A stretch of 64,000 bases of DNA, from assembly GCA_949285135.1 (NCBI GenBank), contig CASDXO010000007.1, positions 62,001 through 126,000 of the forward strand, read 5' to 3'. Position numbers and translations under genes: made by a program. Position 1 is the stretch's first letter. Every line of letters begins with the position of its first letter. Below the pieces are notes generated by a model. It searched no databases. It was not told the DNA's origin and saw nothing but the letters and a program-made list of their open reading frames with translations. Positions 11,420 to 19,509 of the stretch are shown here, one piece after another. This DNA is from an uncultured Phascolarctobacterium sp. (GTDB lineage: Bacteria > Bacillota > Negativicutes > Acidaminococcales > Acidaminococcaceae).

Positions 11420-12792
11420 TTTTCCACACCGCCTTTAGGAATAACTACCGAAGCCAATACACCGCCATCAGCCAGCGGCGTCAGCGAAAAACTGCCCTTT
11501 AAATCGGCCTCCGCCATGGTTCGGATAATTTTCAGTCCCAAACTGCCGCTCTGCTGCCAGGAAAAACCAGGCGGCAGCCCTACACCGTTATCGGCAATCA
11601 AAAGCTCGTAACAACTGCCGCTGTCGTTAAAACGCACCGTCAGTCTGCCGCTCTGTCTGCCTGCAAAAGCGTGCTCAATAGCATTTTGCAACAGCTCATT
11701 TAAAATAAGCGCTATACTGGTAGCCTTTTCTGACGGCAGCAGCACATCATCCGTGGCAAAATCTGTTTCCAGTACAAAATCAGAATTCAGCATACTGCTG
11801 ACAAGCGCCTGATAAATACTTTTGGCCACCTTGCCCACATCAATCATGCCATCTCCCTGCTGCGAAAGATATTCATGTACCACCGCAATGCTGTTGACTC
11901 TGCCGATACAGTCCTGCAAAACACTTTTCGCCTCATCACTTACAGTGCGCCGTTCCTGCAGTCGCAGCAGGCTAACAATGGTCTGTAAATTATTCTTTAC
12001 CCGATGGTGAATTTCCTTAATAACAGCCGACTTAATCAGTAATTCCTCATCCTTTTTGTGCAGCTCGGTAATATCCTGCAGAATGATTATGGCGCAGCTG
12101 CTTTTAGGACGCGCTGGTACAGGCAGCACTTTCATAAAAAGCAGCCTGCCATGCATAAAAAACTGCTTGCTTTCGGCAATACCGGTATCGATAACCATCC
12201 CTACCAGCGGCCAGTTAATGGCCAGATCATTAGTTCTGCGTCCCTGCACATCGGCTACATGCAGTATCTGGAAAATATGACGCGCCTTATTATTGACCGC
12301 AATAATTACCTTTTGCGCGTCAACAACCATCAAACCATCCTCCGGCGAAAGTCTTTCATATTGCTGCACACTGCCGCCCGGCAGGTTCCGCAAAAACTCC
12401 CACGCCGTGCGCAGCATAACTTCATCCGGATCATCCGTATCAAAGCTGAGAGCTCCGAAGCATTTTCCGTAACCGTCCCTGAGCGGAAAAACACGGAAGC
12501 TGCTGAAAATACCCAGCTTCCATTCTCTTTTGCCGCTTACTGCAATATTCTGCTGCATGGCACGTGCCACCAGCGGTTCCTCCAGACAGCGTACCCGCTG
12601 TCCGGTCATATCGGCAGCTGCCTCTCCCAGCAAAGTAAGCGGCTGTATCTGCCTGTAAATATTAAAAAATTTCCTGTCGCTGTCCGGCAGAAAGACTGTT
12701 AACTTAGCCCGCGCTATATCGGCCGCTAATCCCAATGCCGGCAGCATATTCTGTAAAATATTTCTCTGTTCTGCCGTTAAATTGTTCAGCAT
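11416..12792 (-). CDS. Cytosolic sensor histidine kinase (HisKA_2/EutW-like)
   Basis: 458 residues with no transmembrane segment. An N-terminal GAF-like sensor resembling the H_kinase_N domain (about 1-135) is followed by a PAS-like region (about 145-255), then HisKA_2 with the phosphorylated His in EIHHRVKNNLQ, and a HATPase domain with NELLQNAIEHAF (N box), DNGVGLPP (G1) and GSLGLKII (G2). This architecture is that of kinases paired with ANTAR regulators. It presumably phosphorylates the coupled downstream regulator in response to a cytoplasmic signal, which is unknown. ATG has GGGGT five bases upstream. The DnaA-box cluster occupies its upstream region. Confidence 0.9.
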   Translation of the reverse strand: MLNNLTAEQRNILQNMLPALGLAADIARAKLTVFLPDSDRKFFNIYRQIQPLTLLGEAAADMTGQRVRCLEEPLVARAMQQNIAVSGKREWKLGIFSSFRVFPLRDGYGKCFGALSFDTDDPDEVMLRTAWEFLRNLPGGSVQQYERLSPEDGLMVVDAQKVIIAVNNKARHIFQILHVADVQGRRTNDLAINWPLVGMVIDTGIAESKQFFMHGRLLFMKVLPVPARPKSSCAIIILQDITELHKKDEELLIKSAVIKEIHHRVKNNLQTIVSLLRLQERRTVSDEAKSVLQDCIGRVNSIAVVHEYLSQQGDGMIDVGKVAKSIYQALVSSMLNSDFVLETDFATDDVLLPSEKATSIALILNELLQNAIEHAFAGRQSGRLTVRFNDSGSCYELLIADNGVGLPPGFSWQQSGSLGLKIIRTMAEADLKGSFSLTPLADGGVLASVVIPKGGVEK

Positions 12793-12829
12793 GTTTACCC
12801 CTCATCCAGGCAAAATGTCTTTTCCACAT

Positions 12830-12946
12830 TCTGCTGATAAATAATCCACAAATGTTACTCATTATACACAGGCTTATCCACAATACATATGACGTTTTAA
12901 TGTAATTTTTTCTTTTTTATCCACATTATCCACAGCCTTATGCACA
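12830..12946. promoter_or_regulatory. Cluster of seven DnaA-box-like motifs
   Basis: All in the same orientation, read on the plus strand: TTTTCCACA 12830-12838, TAATCCACA 12842-12850 (one mismatch), TTATACACA 12862-12870, TTATCCACA 12874-12882, TTATCCACA 12917-12925, TTATCCACA 12926-12934 and TTATGCACA 12938-12946. Three are perfect TTATCCACA boxes, two of them directly abutting. A T-rich stretch (12891-12919) separates the two groups. The cluster fills the gap between the stop of tsaD and the start of the ANTAR-linked kinase gene, and one box covers a possible -10 element (TATAAT on the minus strand, within the 12862 box). There is no dnaA or dnaN here and no change of gene orientation, so a titration site or DnaA-controlled promoter is more likely than oriC. 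Confidence 0.85.
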
Positions 12947-12960
12947 AAGTGTACTTTTGT

Positions 12961-13977
12961 TTAGCCCAGTTTTAAAGACGGAACAGCGTTCAAATCCAGT
13001 GGACTGCTCATCCCTGCCTGAAACATAAAATGCCCGCGGCAGGCAATCATTACTGCATTATCTGTACACAGTATCGGTGTCGGATGTACCAGTCTGGCAC
13101 CAACCTCGCTTACAGCACGCGCCAATTCTGTCTGCAGTGTTTTATTGGCAGATACGCCGCCGGCCAAAACAATTTCCTTAAGCCCTGTATCCTGCAATGC
13201 CTGAACAGCCTTCTTCACCAGTGCATTAACAACAGCCTGCTGGAAAGATGCCGCTACATCAGCATAATTAATTTCTGCACCACGCTGCTTTTGTGTATGC
13301 AGATAATTTATCACGGCTGACTTTAAGCCGCTGAAACTGAATTCATAGGGGGCATCCAGCTTTGCCACCGGAAACTCTATTGCCTGCGGATTGCCGTTTA
13401 AAGCAAGCTTTTCAATTTCCGGCCCGCCGGGATAAGGCAGCCCCATCACACGGGCAATTTTATCAAAAGCTTCACCTGCAGCATCGTCGCGAGTCTGGCC
13501 CAAAAGTTCAAAGCTGTTGTAGCCAGTTACTTTTAATAACGCCGTATGTCCGCCACTCACAACTAAAGCCATGAAAGGCGGCTTTAATTCTGCATCGGAC
13601 AAAAAATTAGCAAAAACATGCCCTTCCAGATGATTGACACCGATTAAAGGTTTATCCGCCGCCCAGGCCAGCGACTTGGCTGCTGACAAACCTACCAGCA
13701 GGGCACCTACCAGACCCGGGCCATAAGTTACTGCTACAGCATCTATATCAGCCAGCGTTTTATCCGCCTGTCGCAACGCCTCGTCGATAACCGGCATAAT
13801 ATTTTCAATATGTTTGCGGGAAGCAATCTCCGGCACAACACCGCCAAATTTGCGGTGAACTACAATTTGTGAAGAAATAATATTGCTCAGAACCTCACGG
13901 CCGTTCTTCACTACTGCTGCCGCTGTTTCATCACAGCTGCTTTCTATGCCTAAAATATATATATCTTTATTCTTCAT
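12961..13977 (-). CDS. tsaD: tRNA t6A37 threonylcarbamoyltransferase TsaD
   Basis: Transfers the threonylcarbamoyl group from TC-AMP to A37 of ANN-decoding tRNAs, together with TsaB and TsaE. 338 residues, the normal length. ASKHA-fold motifs: GIESSCDET near the N-terminus, metal-ligand segment [20 protein letters not shown], and the late Asp in [11 protein letters not shown]. Start: ATG 13977 has GGAG six bases upstream; the frame stays open for 19 more codons without a site. It overlaps the end of rimI by 11 bases and is the last gene of tsaE-tsaB-rimI-tsaD. Confidence 0.97.
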   Translation of the reverse strand: MKNKDIYILGIESSCDETAAAVVKNGREVLSNIISSQIVVHRKFGGVVPEIASRKHIENIMPVIDEALRQADKTLADIDAVAVTYGPGLVGALLVGLSAAKSLAWAADKPLIGVNHLEGHVFANFLSDAELKPPFMALVVSGGHTALLKVTGYNSFELLGQTRDDAAGEAFDKIARVMGLPYPGGPEIEKLALNGNPQAIEFPVAKLDAPYEFSFSGLKSAVINYLHTQKQRGAEINYADVAASFQQAVVNALVKKAVQALQDTGLKEIVLAGGVSANKTLQTELARAVSEVGARLVHPTPILCTDNAVMIACRGHFMFQAGMSSPLDLNAVPSLKLG

Positions 13978-14446
13978 GTGCTGCTCCTTGCCTGTACAGC
14001 CACATAATGACCGCATTTTCGTGATTATCTTCATAATAATTGGGCCTTACGCCTTCACTGGCAAAACCGCAGGTCAGATAAGTTTTCTGCGCTGCAATAT
14101 TGCTTTCTCTTACTTCCAGTGTTACGGCTTCCGCATCAAGTTCCCAGGCCCTGTTGACCAGTGCGGCTGTCAGCCGCACGCCAAAATTCTTGCCGCGTTC
14201 TTCCTCAGCAACAGCGACACGGGTAATCTGAGCTTCACCTGCTACCAGCCAAAAGCCGGCATACCCAATCAGCCGCCCAGCATATTCCATTACCAGATAA
14301 TGTGTAAGGCTGTTATTTATTTCATTTAAAAGCATACTTTCATTCCAGGCATCGTAAAAAGCTTCTGCTTCTATTTTTACTACTGCGGGAATGTCAGCAG
14401 CTGTCATTGCTCTGAAGCTGATAATTCTTTCTGCCGTTTCTCCCAT
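13967..14446 (-). CDS. rimI: Ribosomal-protein-alanine N-acetyltransferase RimI-like
   Basis: 159-residue GNAT-fold acetyltransferase. Beta-strand and acetyl-CoA loop are visible in [21 protein letters not shown], followed by [20 protein letters not shown], the usual RimI pattern (NxxAxxxYxxxGF). RimI acetylates the N-terminus of ribosomal protein S18 in E. coli; the substrate here is inferred from the family and from the tsaB-rimI-tsaD order common in Firmicutes. ATG 14446 lies four bases after GGAGG. It overlaps tsaB upstream and tsaD downstream. Confidence 0.9.
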   Translation of the reverse strand: MGETAERIISFRAMTAADIPAVVKIEAEAFYDAWNESMLLNEINNSLTHYLVMEYAGRLIGYAGFWLVAGEAQITRVAVAEEERGKNFGVRLTAALVNRAWELDAEAVTLEVRESNIAAQKTYLTCGFASEGVRPNYYEDNHENAVIMWLYRQGAAHEE

Positions 14447-15114
14447 AATTCCTCCGCCTCTGATCTGCGTATATAATAAGGCTCAAGCCCAAAAATTTTT
14501 CTGTCTGCCTGCGCATCAAAACTGTCAAGTGCTGCCAGCGCCACCGAAGCAGCTTTAGGCAGCCGCAGGTTCTGCGGCGCAACTTTAACCCACTCTGGTA
14601 ACTCTGCCCCGCTCAGCTTACCGCACTCGCCTAAAAGCAGTGCAGGCGTACCAAATACGGCAATCCGCTCCAACAGGCGTTCCTTATTTACAACTTCCGT
14701 ATCTGCCAGCTTTTCCAGTCTGCCATTCTGCCACTGAAATAAGGCCTGATAATAATTTCCTTTCTGTGCATCCAGTATCGGCGACAATACCATGCCTTCA
14801 AGCGGTATATTATAAGCCAGCCCTTCCAGCGTATCTACCCCGTGCAGGCAGCACTGCCAGCTATAGGCCATGGCCTCCGCAGTAGCCAGCCCAATGCGCA
14901 GACCGGTAAAAGAACCCGGCCCCATGCTTACAGCAATAAGCTCTATTTCATTTTTCTGTACTCCGGTACGCTGCAGCAACTGTTCCAGCTGCGGCAGCAG
15001 GCCCTCCGAATGGGTCATTCCGGTATTAACATCATAAGCGGCAATAATTTGTCCGTCACGGCATAAAGCCGCACTGCAGACTCTGGTCGCCGTTTCAATG
15101 GCTAAAGTCAGCAC
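14404..15114 (-). CDS. tsaB: tRNA t6A biosynthesis protein TsaB
   Basis: Non-catalytic ASKHA paralogue that partners TsaD and TsaE. 237 residues. N-terminal LTLAIETATRVCSAAL, then SMGPGSFTGLRIGLATAEAM, the TsaB signature. I chose GTG 15114: GGAG lies nine bases upstream and the protein then begins like other TsaB proteins (MLTLAIETAT). The upstream extension to 15165 only reads through the tsaE end. It overlaps tsaE by 20 bases and rimI by 43. Confidence 0.93.
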   Translation of the reverse strand: MLTLAIETATRVCSAALCRDGQIIAAYDVNTGMTHSEGLLPQLEQLLQRTGVQKNEIELIAVSMGPGSFTGLRIGLATAEAMAYSWQCCLHGVDTLEGLAYNIPLEGMVLSPILDAQKGNYYQALFQWQNGRLEKLADTEVVNKERLLERIAVFGTPALLLGECGKLSGAELPEWVKVAPQNLRLPKAASVALAALDSFDAQADRKIFGLEPYYIRRSEAEELWEKRQKELSASEQ

Positions 15115-15568
15115 AGCATTCCACTCCTTTGACAATTTCTTCATAACGGCTGCCATGAGGCTCAAAAATCACTCTGCGTCCTTCACCTTCATGCAGCAGT
15201 GTAATCTGCAGATATTCTTCCGGCAGCTGCTCAGGAAACAGCTCCGCCCATTCAATCAGCGTTACGCCATCGCCGCCGCAGTATTCTTCAAAACCGATAT
15301 CTTCCAGTTCTTCCGGTCTGTTCAGCCGATATAAATCAAAATGCCGTATCTCCAGCGTTCTGCCCTGATACATATTCATAATCGTAAAAGTCGGACTGTT
15401 GACAACGGCGGCATCAGCGCCTAATCCTGCGGCAATGCCGCGGCTCATCAGCGTTTTACCGGCACCCAGGTCACCGGTAAAGCAAAAAACATCGCCGCTT
15501 TTCGCCAGCGTGCCTAAAACATGACCCAGCCTTTCAGTAGCCTTACTGGTAGGCAGATATATTTGCAT
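15095..15568 (-). CDS. tsaE: tRNA t6A biosynthesis ATPase TsaE
   Basis: 157 residues. P-loop ATPase with Walker A GDLGAGKT, the segment VVNSPTFTIMNMY and HFDLYRLNRPEELEDIGFEEY, all typical of TsaE. It powers turnover of the TsaBD complex. ATG has GAGGAAAT upstream. First gene of the t6A operon; a terminator separates it from the GerMN lipoprotein gene upstream. Confidence 0.96.
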   Translation of the reverse strand: MQIYLPTSKATERLGHVLGTLAKSGDVFCFTGDLGAGKTLMSRGIAAGLGADAAVVNSPTFTIMNMYQGRTLEIRHFDLYRLNRPEELEDIGFEEYCGGDGVTLIEWAELFPEQLPEEYLQITLLHEGEGRRVIFEPHGSRYEEIVKGVECCADFSH

Positions 15569-15585
15569 AAATATTTCCTCGCTTC

Positions 15586-15621
15586 TTAAAAAAGCAGTAC
15601 CGACCTGAGCCGGTACTGCTT
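15586..15621 (-). terminator. Intrinsic terminator between the GerMN gene and tsaE
   Basis: Arms AAGCAGTACCG and CGGTACTGCTT with an eight-base loop; minus-strand T run after the stem. It begins just after the stop codon of the GerMN-domain gene. Confidence 0.88.
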
Positions 15622-15625
15622 GAAC

Positions 15626-16159
15626 TTATTTTGACAGTAAAGTTTTATTGCGTTTCAATGGTTCTTCCAGATCCATATGTCCGCTTAATGTAACAACTTT
15701 TTCGCCCTCTACCAGAAACTGCACCTGTTTAATTTCAGGAAATTCTGTCAGCGTGTTGACAATTGCACCGGTCAGCATAAATTCATTATACGACCCTTGT
15801 CCGCGTTTGGCAATTTCTTTGCTGAAATCAGCATAAGCAGTACCATCCGCAGCAATTGTCAATCCCAGCAGCCTGGTTCCTTCTGGTACTATATCTGCCA
15901 TTTTATCACTCTGCGGCTTGCTCTCCACCAGTACCCGCAAGGCATTTTCCGGCAGACTTTTGCCATTATCTGCCATTGTAACTTTTTCAGGCAACAATTT
16001 TTCGCTGCCGTCAGCAGTCGGACGATATACTACGAAACTGATTTTTTTCGTTTCCGTCTGGACTGTCTGCCCGTTATTTTTGCTTTCTCCGGCTAAATCA
16101 CAGCCGGCAACACTCAGCAAACTGCAGAGCATCAATAGCAAAACTATAAATTTTTTCAA
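15626..16159 (-). CDS. GerMN-domain lipoprotein
   Basis: 177 residues. Signal peptide with lipobox (LLSVAGC), then a polar linker and a single GerMN domain (about residues 40-165: ENALRVLVESKP, AYADFSKEI, MLTGAIVNTLTEFPEIKQVQFLVEG). I place the start at TTG 16159: GGAGG is eight bases upstream and gives a short classic lipoprotein signal. Upstream ATG codons give unusual N-terminal extensions. GerMN proteins are cell-envelope proteins of unclear function, often near amidases; here the gene follows an amidase by 22 bases on the same strand. It probably acts at the periplasmic face in cell-wall work (inference). Confidence 0.85.
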   Translation of the reverse strand: MKKFIVLLLMLCSLLSVAGCDLAGESKNNGQTVQTETKKISFVVYRPTADGSEKLLPEKVTMADNGKSLPENALRVLVESKPQSDKMADIVPEGTRLLGLTIAADGTAYADFSKEIAKRGQGSYNEFMLTGAIVNTLTEFPEIKQVQFLVEGEKVVTLSGHMDLEEPLKRNKTLLSK

Positions 16160-16181
16160 TAGTTTATCCTCCATACCGCTC

Positions 16182-17381
16182 TTATTTAAAGTATTCTTCA
16201 ATACCCTCAGCAATCATTTTAGCTGTCTTATTTTTAAACCAGTTGCTGTTCATCAGTTTTTCTTCCTTAGGATTACTGATAAAGCACAGCTCCAGCAAGG
16301 TAGCAGGCATGCTGCAGCGTTTTACAACGTAAAAGTTTGCTTCACGTACACCAAGGTCATCCACACCAAAATTAGATGTCAGCTGATTTTGGATAGCTTT
16401 GGCAATTTTCAGGTCATATTTAGTCTTAGGATAATAGTAGCTGCTGAAGCCGCCAATTTTTTTATTGACAGACGAATTGATATGCAGACTGATAAAAAGG
16501 TCAGAATTATATTTCTCTGCTACATTCACCCTTGCCTGCAGCTCATCAGCATCTTTGGCATACGGCCCGCATACGTCTTTATCAGTAGTACGGGTCATAT
16601 AAACCTTAGCGCCTTCTTTTTTCAGCAGTGCTTCCAGTTTTTTGGCAATATCAAGGGTAACATCTTTCTCTCTGGTTCCATCAGCACCTATGGCACCAGG
16701 ATCACTTCCGCCATGACCGGGGTCAAGAGTAATTACCTTGCCTTTCAGACCACCGTCTGTTTCAAACTTACCGCTGCCCTTAACTGCAGCAGGAGCTGTT
16801 GTTTTCTTTTCTTCCTGTTTTTTCTCCGTTTTACTTTCATTGCTTACAACAGGCTTACTTTCCGTCTTTTTGACAGCAGCAGAAGTGTTGCCGCTTACCG
16901 GCTTATTACCAACCACAGGTTTGCTGCTGACAACTGTACCGGTGGCAGCAGTCTTACCGGCTGTTGAAACAGCAGCCTTTTTATCACCAGTAATATCCAG
17001 CACAACACGATAAGGACGATTAGTTTTAGGATCCTTTTTCAGCGTAAATGATTTATATTCCGCATCTGTCAGTGTTCTGCTGAGATGCACCTTGATAACC
17101 GTCCTGTCATCTACAGATACGGTCTGCATGGACGGAGCCAGCGTACTTCTGATTTTTTCCGTTTTGTTAATACTGCCTTTATAAGGTGCATTAACAGTCA
17201 ATGTCAGCGTATTGCCGCCATTTTCTACAGTATAGTCAACAGGCTCGGTTGCATCCACAACAAGCCTTACCACATTTTCGGCATCGACACCCCATTTGGC
17301 ATCGGTTATCTGTGCCGCTCCGGCTATTGAGCTGATCAGCAGGCAGCACAGCATTACTGCAAATGTAAAAATCCTGCGCAA
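16182..17381 (-). CDS. N-acetylmuramoyl-L-alanine amidase with AMIN domain
   Basis: About 399 residues. Signal peptide (hydrophobic to SSIAGA), AMIN domain (about 25-130, peptidoglycan targeting), a Thr/Ser/Lys/Val-rich linker (about 130-210), then an Amidase_3 catalytic domain with zinc-ligand regions DPGHGGSDPGA, REKDVTLDIAKKL, FISLHINSS and the catalytic Glu in ATLLELCFISNPKEE. Cleaves the lactyl-amide bond of peptidoglycan in the periplasm, as in daughter-cell separation. Start is uncertain: TTG 17381 (AGGTG six bases upstream) is preferred over GTG 17390, whose site is only two bases away. Confidence 0.92.
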   Translation of the reverse strand: MRRIFTFAVMLCCLLISSIAGAAQITDAKWGVDAENVVRLVVDATEPVDYTVENGGNTLTLTVNAPYKGSINKTEKIRSTLAPSMQTVSVDDRTVIKVHLSRTLTDAEYKSFTLKKDPKTNRPYRVVLDITGDKKAAVSTAGKTAATGTVVSSKPVVGNKPVSGNTSAAVKKTESKPVVSNESKTEKKQEEKKTTAPAAVKGSGKFETDGGLKGKVITLDPGHGGSDPGAIGADGTREKDVTLDIAKKLEALLKKEGAKVYMTRTTDKDVCGPYAKDADELQARVNVAEKYNSDLFISLHINSSVNKKIGGFSSYYYPKTKYDLKIAKAIQNQLTSNFGVDDLGVREANFYVVKRCSMPATLLELCFISNPKEEKLMNSNWFKNKTAKMIAEGIEEYFK

Positions 17382-17419
17382 TAAATTCACCTCTCCGAAT
17401 AGTTTTCACTGATAATATT

Positions 17420-19015
17420 TTATTTTATCACGTTTAAAGCATAATTGTAAATGTATTCCTCAACGGAACCTTCTTCGGTCAATTTACGAGCCTGAGGCAA
17501 AAATTCGCTGATTTGTCCGGCTGCCAGCCCGATACATCCATCGGCTGCCATCTGTCCGGCTAACCCATGCAGATATACGCCGCACAGAGCTGCCTCCTGA
17601 AGACTGATTTCCTGCCCTGCCAGTGCGGCAATAATACCCGTCAGCACATCGCCGCTGCCGCCTGTTGCCATGGCATTGCAGCCTGTAGTATTAACATAGA
17701 CGCTGCCGTCCGGGCAGCCTATTACCGTCGGCGCTCCCTTGATTATCAAGACACAGTTCCAGTCATGGGCATATTTTTCTGCCAGCGCCCACCTCTCTCT
17801 GTCCACCTGTTCCGGGGTCATATCCAGCAAGCGCGCCAGTTCCCCCGGATGAGGAGTCAGCACTTTAGGAGCCTGCATCTGCGTCAGAATATCCAGATGA
17901 CCCTGCAGAGCCGTCAGTGCATCAGCATCAATAACCACCGGCACTTCTGCTTTCTGCAGCACTTCACGTACTACTTCCAGCGTACTCTCAGAGGTGCCAA
18001 GACCCGGCCCTATTGCCAGTACATCGGCAGCAGCTGCCCGTTTGATAATATCGGCAGCAGCACCGCCACCAAGAATTCCCGGCATTCTTTCCAGCAGGCC
18101 ATGCACCATGACCTCCGTAACCTTGATGCTCAGCACTTCACGGCAGCTGAGCGGTGTAACCAGCGACACCAGTCCGCCTCCAGCCTTTACCGCAGCATGA
18201 GCGGCCAATGCTGCCGCACCTGTATAGCCCTGACTGCCTGCCGCCACTACAACTCTGCCGGCATCACCTTTATGAGCATTGCCTTTACGCAAAGGCAGCA
18301 AACTTCTGACAATTGCATCTGTAAGCAGATATTTTCCGCTGCCGCTTTCCTCCGTAAGCTGCTCTGGCAGGCCTATCTGCGCCAGAACCAGTTCTCCGAC
18401 ATGCTCTTTACCCGGATATAGCAAAAGGCCCGTTTTTACCAGTCCCATTGTTACAGTACAATCTGCCTGCACTGCATCAGCTGCTGCTGCACCATTATCG
18501 GCATCAATACCGGTTGGCACGTCTACAGCTACAACATATTTACCACTATTATTGATTATGCGGCACATGTCTTTCATTAAACCGTCCAGTTCACCATAAA
18601 AGCCTGTTCCCAAAAGTGCATCTGCCAGTATGTCAGCTTTCAGGCAGATAACCTCTGCCAGCTGCATGTCGTTAGCATCATTTATGCACTGCAACCGTCC
18701 GCCAGCTTTTAAAAACATTTCCAGTTCCGCAACTGCATCTCCCTGTAAATCTGCTTCCGCAGCATTCACCAGCAGTACCTGTACCTTCAGGCCGTAAGCA
18801 GCCAGCCAGCGAGCAGCACCCAGTCCGTCACCGCCGTTATTTCCCTTACCGCACACAACGACTATTTTGCCAAACCCGCAGTCATCAGCAATATGTCTGA
18901 TGACATCTGCTATAGCTTTGGACGCATGCTCCATCAGCACAAGGCCGCTGACGGAAAACTCTTCCATGGCCCTCTTATCAATATTACGCATTTCCTGAGC
19001 CGTTACCAGCTTCAT
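17420..19015 (-). CDS. nnr: Bifunctional NAD(P)H-hydrate epimerase / ADP-dependent dehydratase
   Basis: Repairs hydrated NAD(P)H. 531 residues. N-terminal YjeF_N epimerase domain (about 1-215: MKLVTAQEMRNIDKRAMEEF, CGKGNNGGDGLGAARWL, VAVDVPTGIDADNG). C-terminal ribokinase-like dehydratase (about 225-510: GDAGRVVVAAGSQGYTGA, ATGGSGDVLTGIIAALAGQ with the catalytic GSGD). The fused form is usual in bacteria. ATG lies six bases after GGAGG and one base after the acpS stop, so the genes are coupled. The acpS-nnr pairing is common in Firmicutes. Confidence 0.96.
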   Translation of the reverse strand: MKLVTAQEMRNIDKRAMEEFSVSGLVLMEHASKAIADVIRHIADDCGFGKIVVVCGKGNNGGDGLGAARWLAAYGLKVQVLLVNAAEADLQGDAVAELEMFLKAGGRLQCINDANDMQLAEVICLKADILADALLGTGFYGELDGLMKDMCRIINNSGKYVVAVDVPTGIDADNGAAAADAVQADCTVTMGLVKTGLLLYPGKEHVGELVLAQIGLPEQLTEESGSGKYLLTDAIVRSLLPLRKGNAHKGDAGRVVVAAGSQGYTGAAALAAHAAVKAGGGLVSLVTPLSCREVLSIKVTEVMVHGLLERMPGILGGGAAADIIKRAAAADVLAIGPGLGTSESTLEVVREVLQKAEVPVVIDADALTALQGHLDILTQMQAPKVLTPHPGELARLLDMTPEQVDRERWALAEKYAHDWNCVLIIKGAPTVIGCPDGSVYVNTTGCNAMATGGSGDVLTGIIAALAGQEISLQEAALCGVYLHGLAGQMAADGCIGLAAGQISEFLPQARKLTEEGSVEEYIYNYALNVIK

Positions 19016-19016
19016 A

Positions 19017-19388
19017 TTATCCCTCCATTACCACATACGCCGCGGCATTATCTCTGCTGTGCGACAGCGACAAATGACACTTTATCACACCGCATTTTTC
19101 CGCAAGCTCCTTATAATACCCGGACAGCCTTATCTCCGGTCTTCCCAATACATCATTGCAAACCTCTATCTCTGTCAGGCTGCCGCCGCGAAAGCCTGTA
19201 CCAAAAGCTTTCAGCACCGCCTCCTTAGCCGCAAAGCGGGCAGCAAAACTGGCATACTGCTGCTGTCCCCTGCCTGTACAATAAGCAATTTCTCTGTCAG
19301 AAAACACCCTTCTTTGAAATGCCTGCCTCTGCACGGCTTTTTTCACTCTTTCAATTTCAATAATGTCACAGCCAATGCCTATAATCAT
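19017..19388 (-). CDS. acpS: Holo-[acyl-carrier-protein] synthase
   Basis: Transfers 4'-phosphopantetheine from CoA to apo-ACP. 123 residues, the normal length. Metal-binding Asp in GIGCDIIEIERV and Glu in RFAAKEAVLKAFGTG; SLSHSRDNAAAYVV near the end is also diagnostic. ATG lies seven bases after GGAG. Confidence 0.96.
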   Translation of the reverse strand: MIIGIGCDIIEIERVKKAVQRQAFQRRVFSDREIAYCTGRGQQQYASFAARFAAKEAVLKAFGTGFRGGSLTEIEVCNDVLGRPEIRLSGYYKELAEKCGVIKCHLSLSHSRDNAAAYVVMEG

Positions 19389-19476
19389 TTTACTTCTCCA
19401 TTATTTATTATAATTTTAAAATATTCTGCTGTCTTACAGCAAAATCCTTTCAGTTCACATAATTTTCACGCAAGAA

Positions 19477-19504
19477 AAAAGATACGGCAGCTGCCGTATC
19501 TTTT
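19477..19504 (-). terminator. Intrinsic terminator of the CYTH-CHAD gene
   Basis: A perfect 28-bp palindrome centred on CAGCTG (GATACGGCAG and its complement, flanked by A and T runs). Symmetric, so it could work in both directions. It lies six bases after the stop codon. Confidence 0.85.
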
Positions 19505-19509
19505 ACTAT

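Noticed and set aside
12830..12946. Chromosomal origin oriC at the DnaA-box cluster
   Set aside because: No dnaA, dnaN, gyrB, rpmH or parAB genes nearby and genes on both sides share one strand, so a replication origin with orientation switch is not supported here; only whole-chromosome skew could revive it.
15918..16967. 349-codon plus-strand open frame
   Set aside because: Antisense to the amidase and GerMN genes, no domain, no ribosome site.
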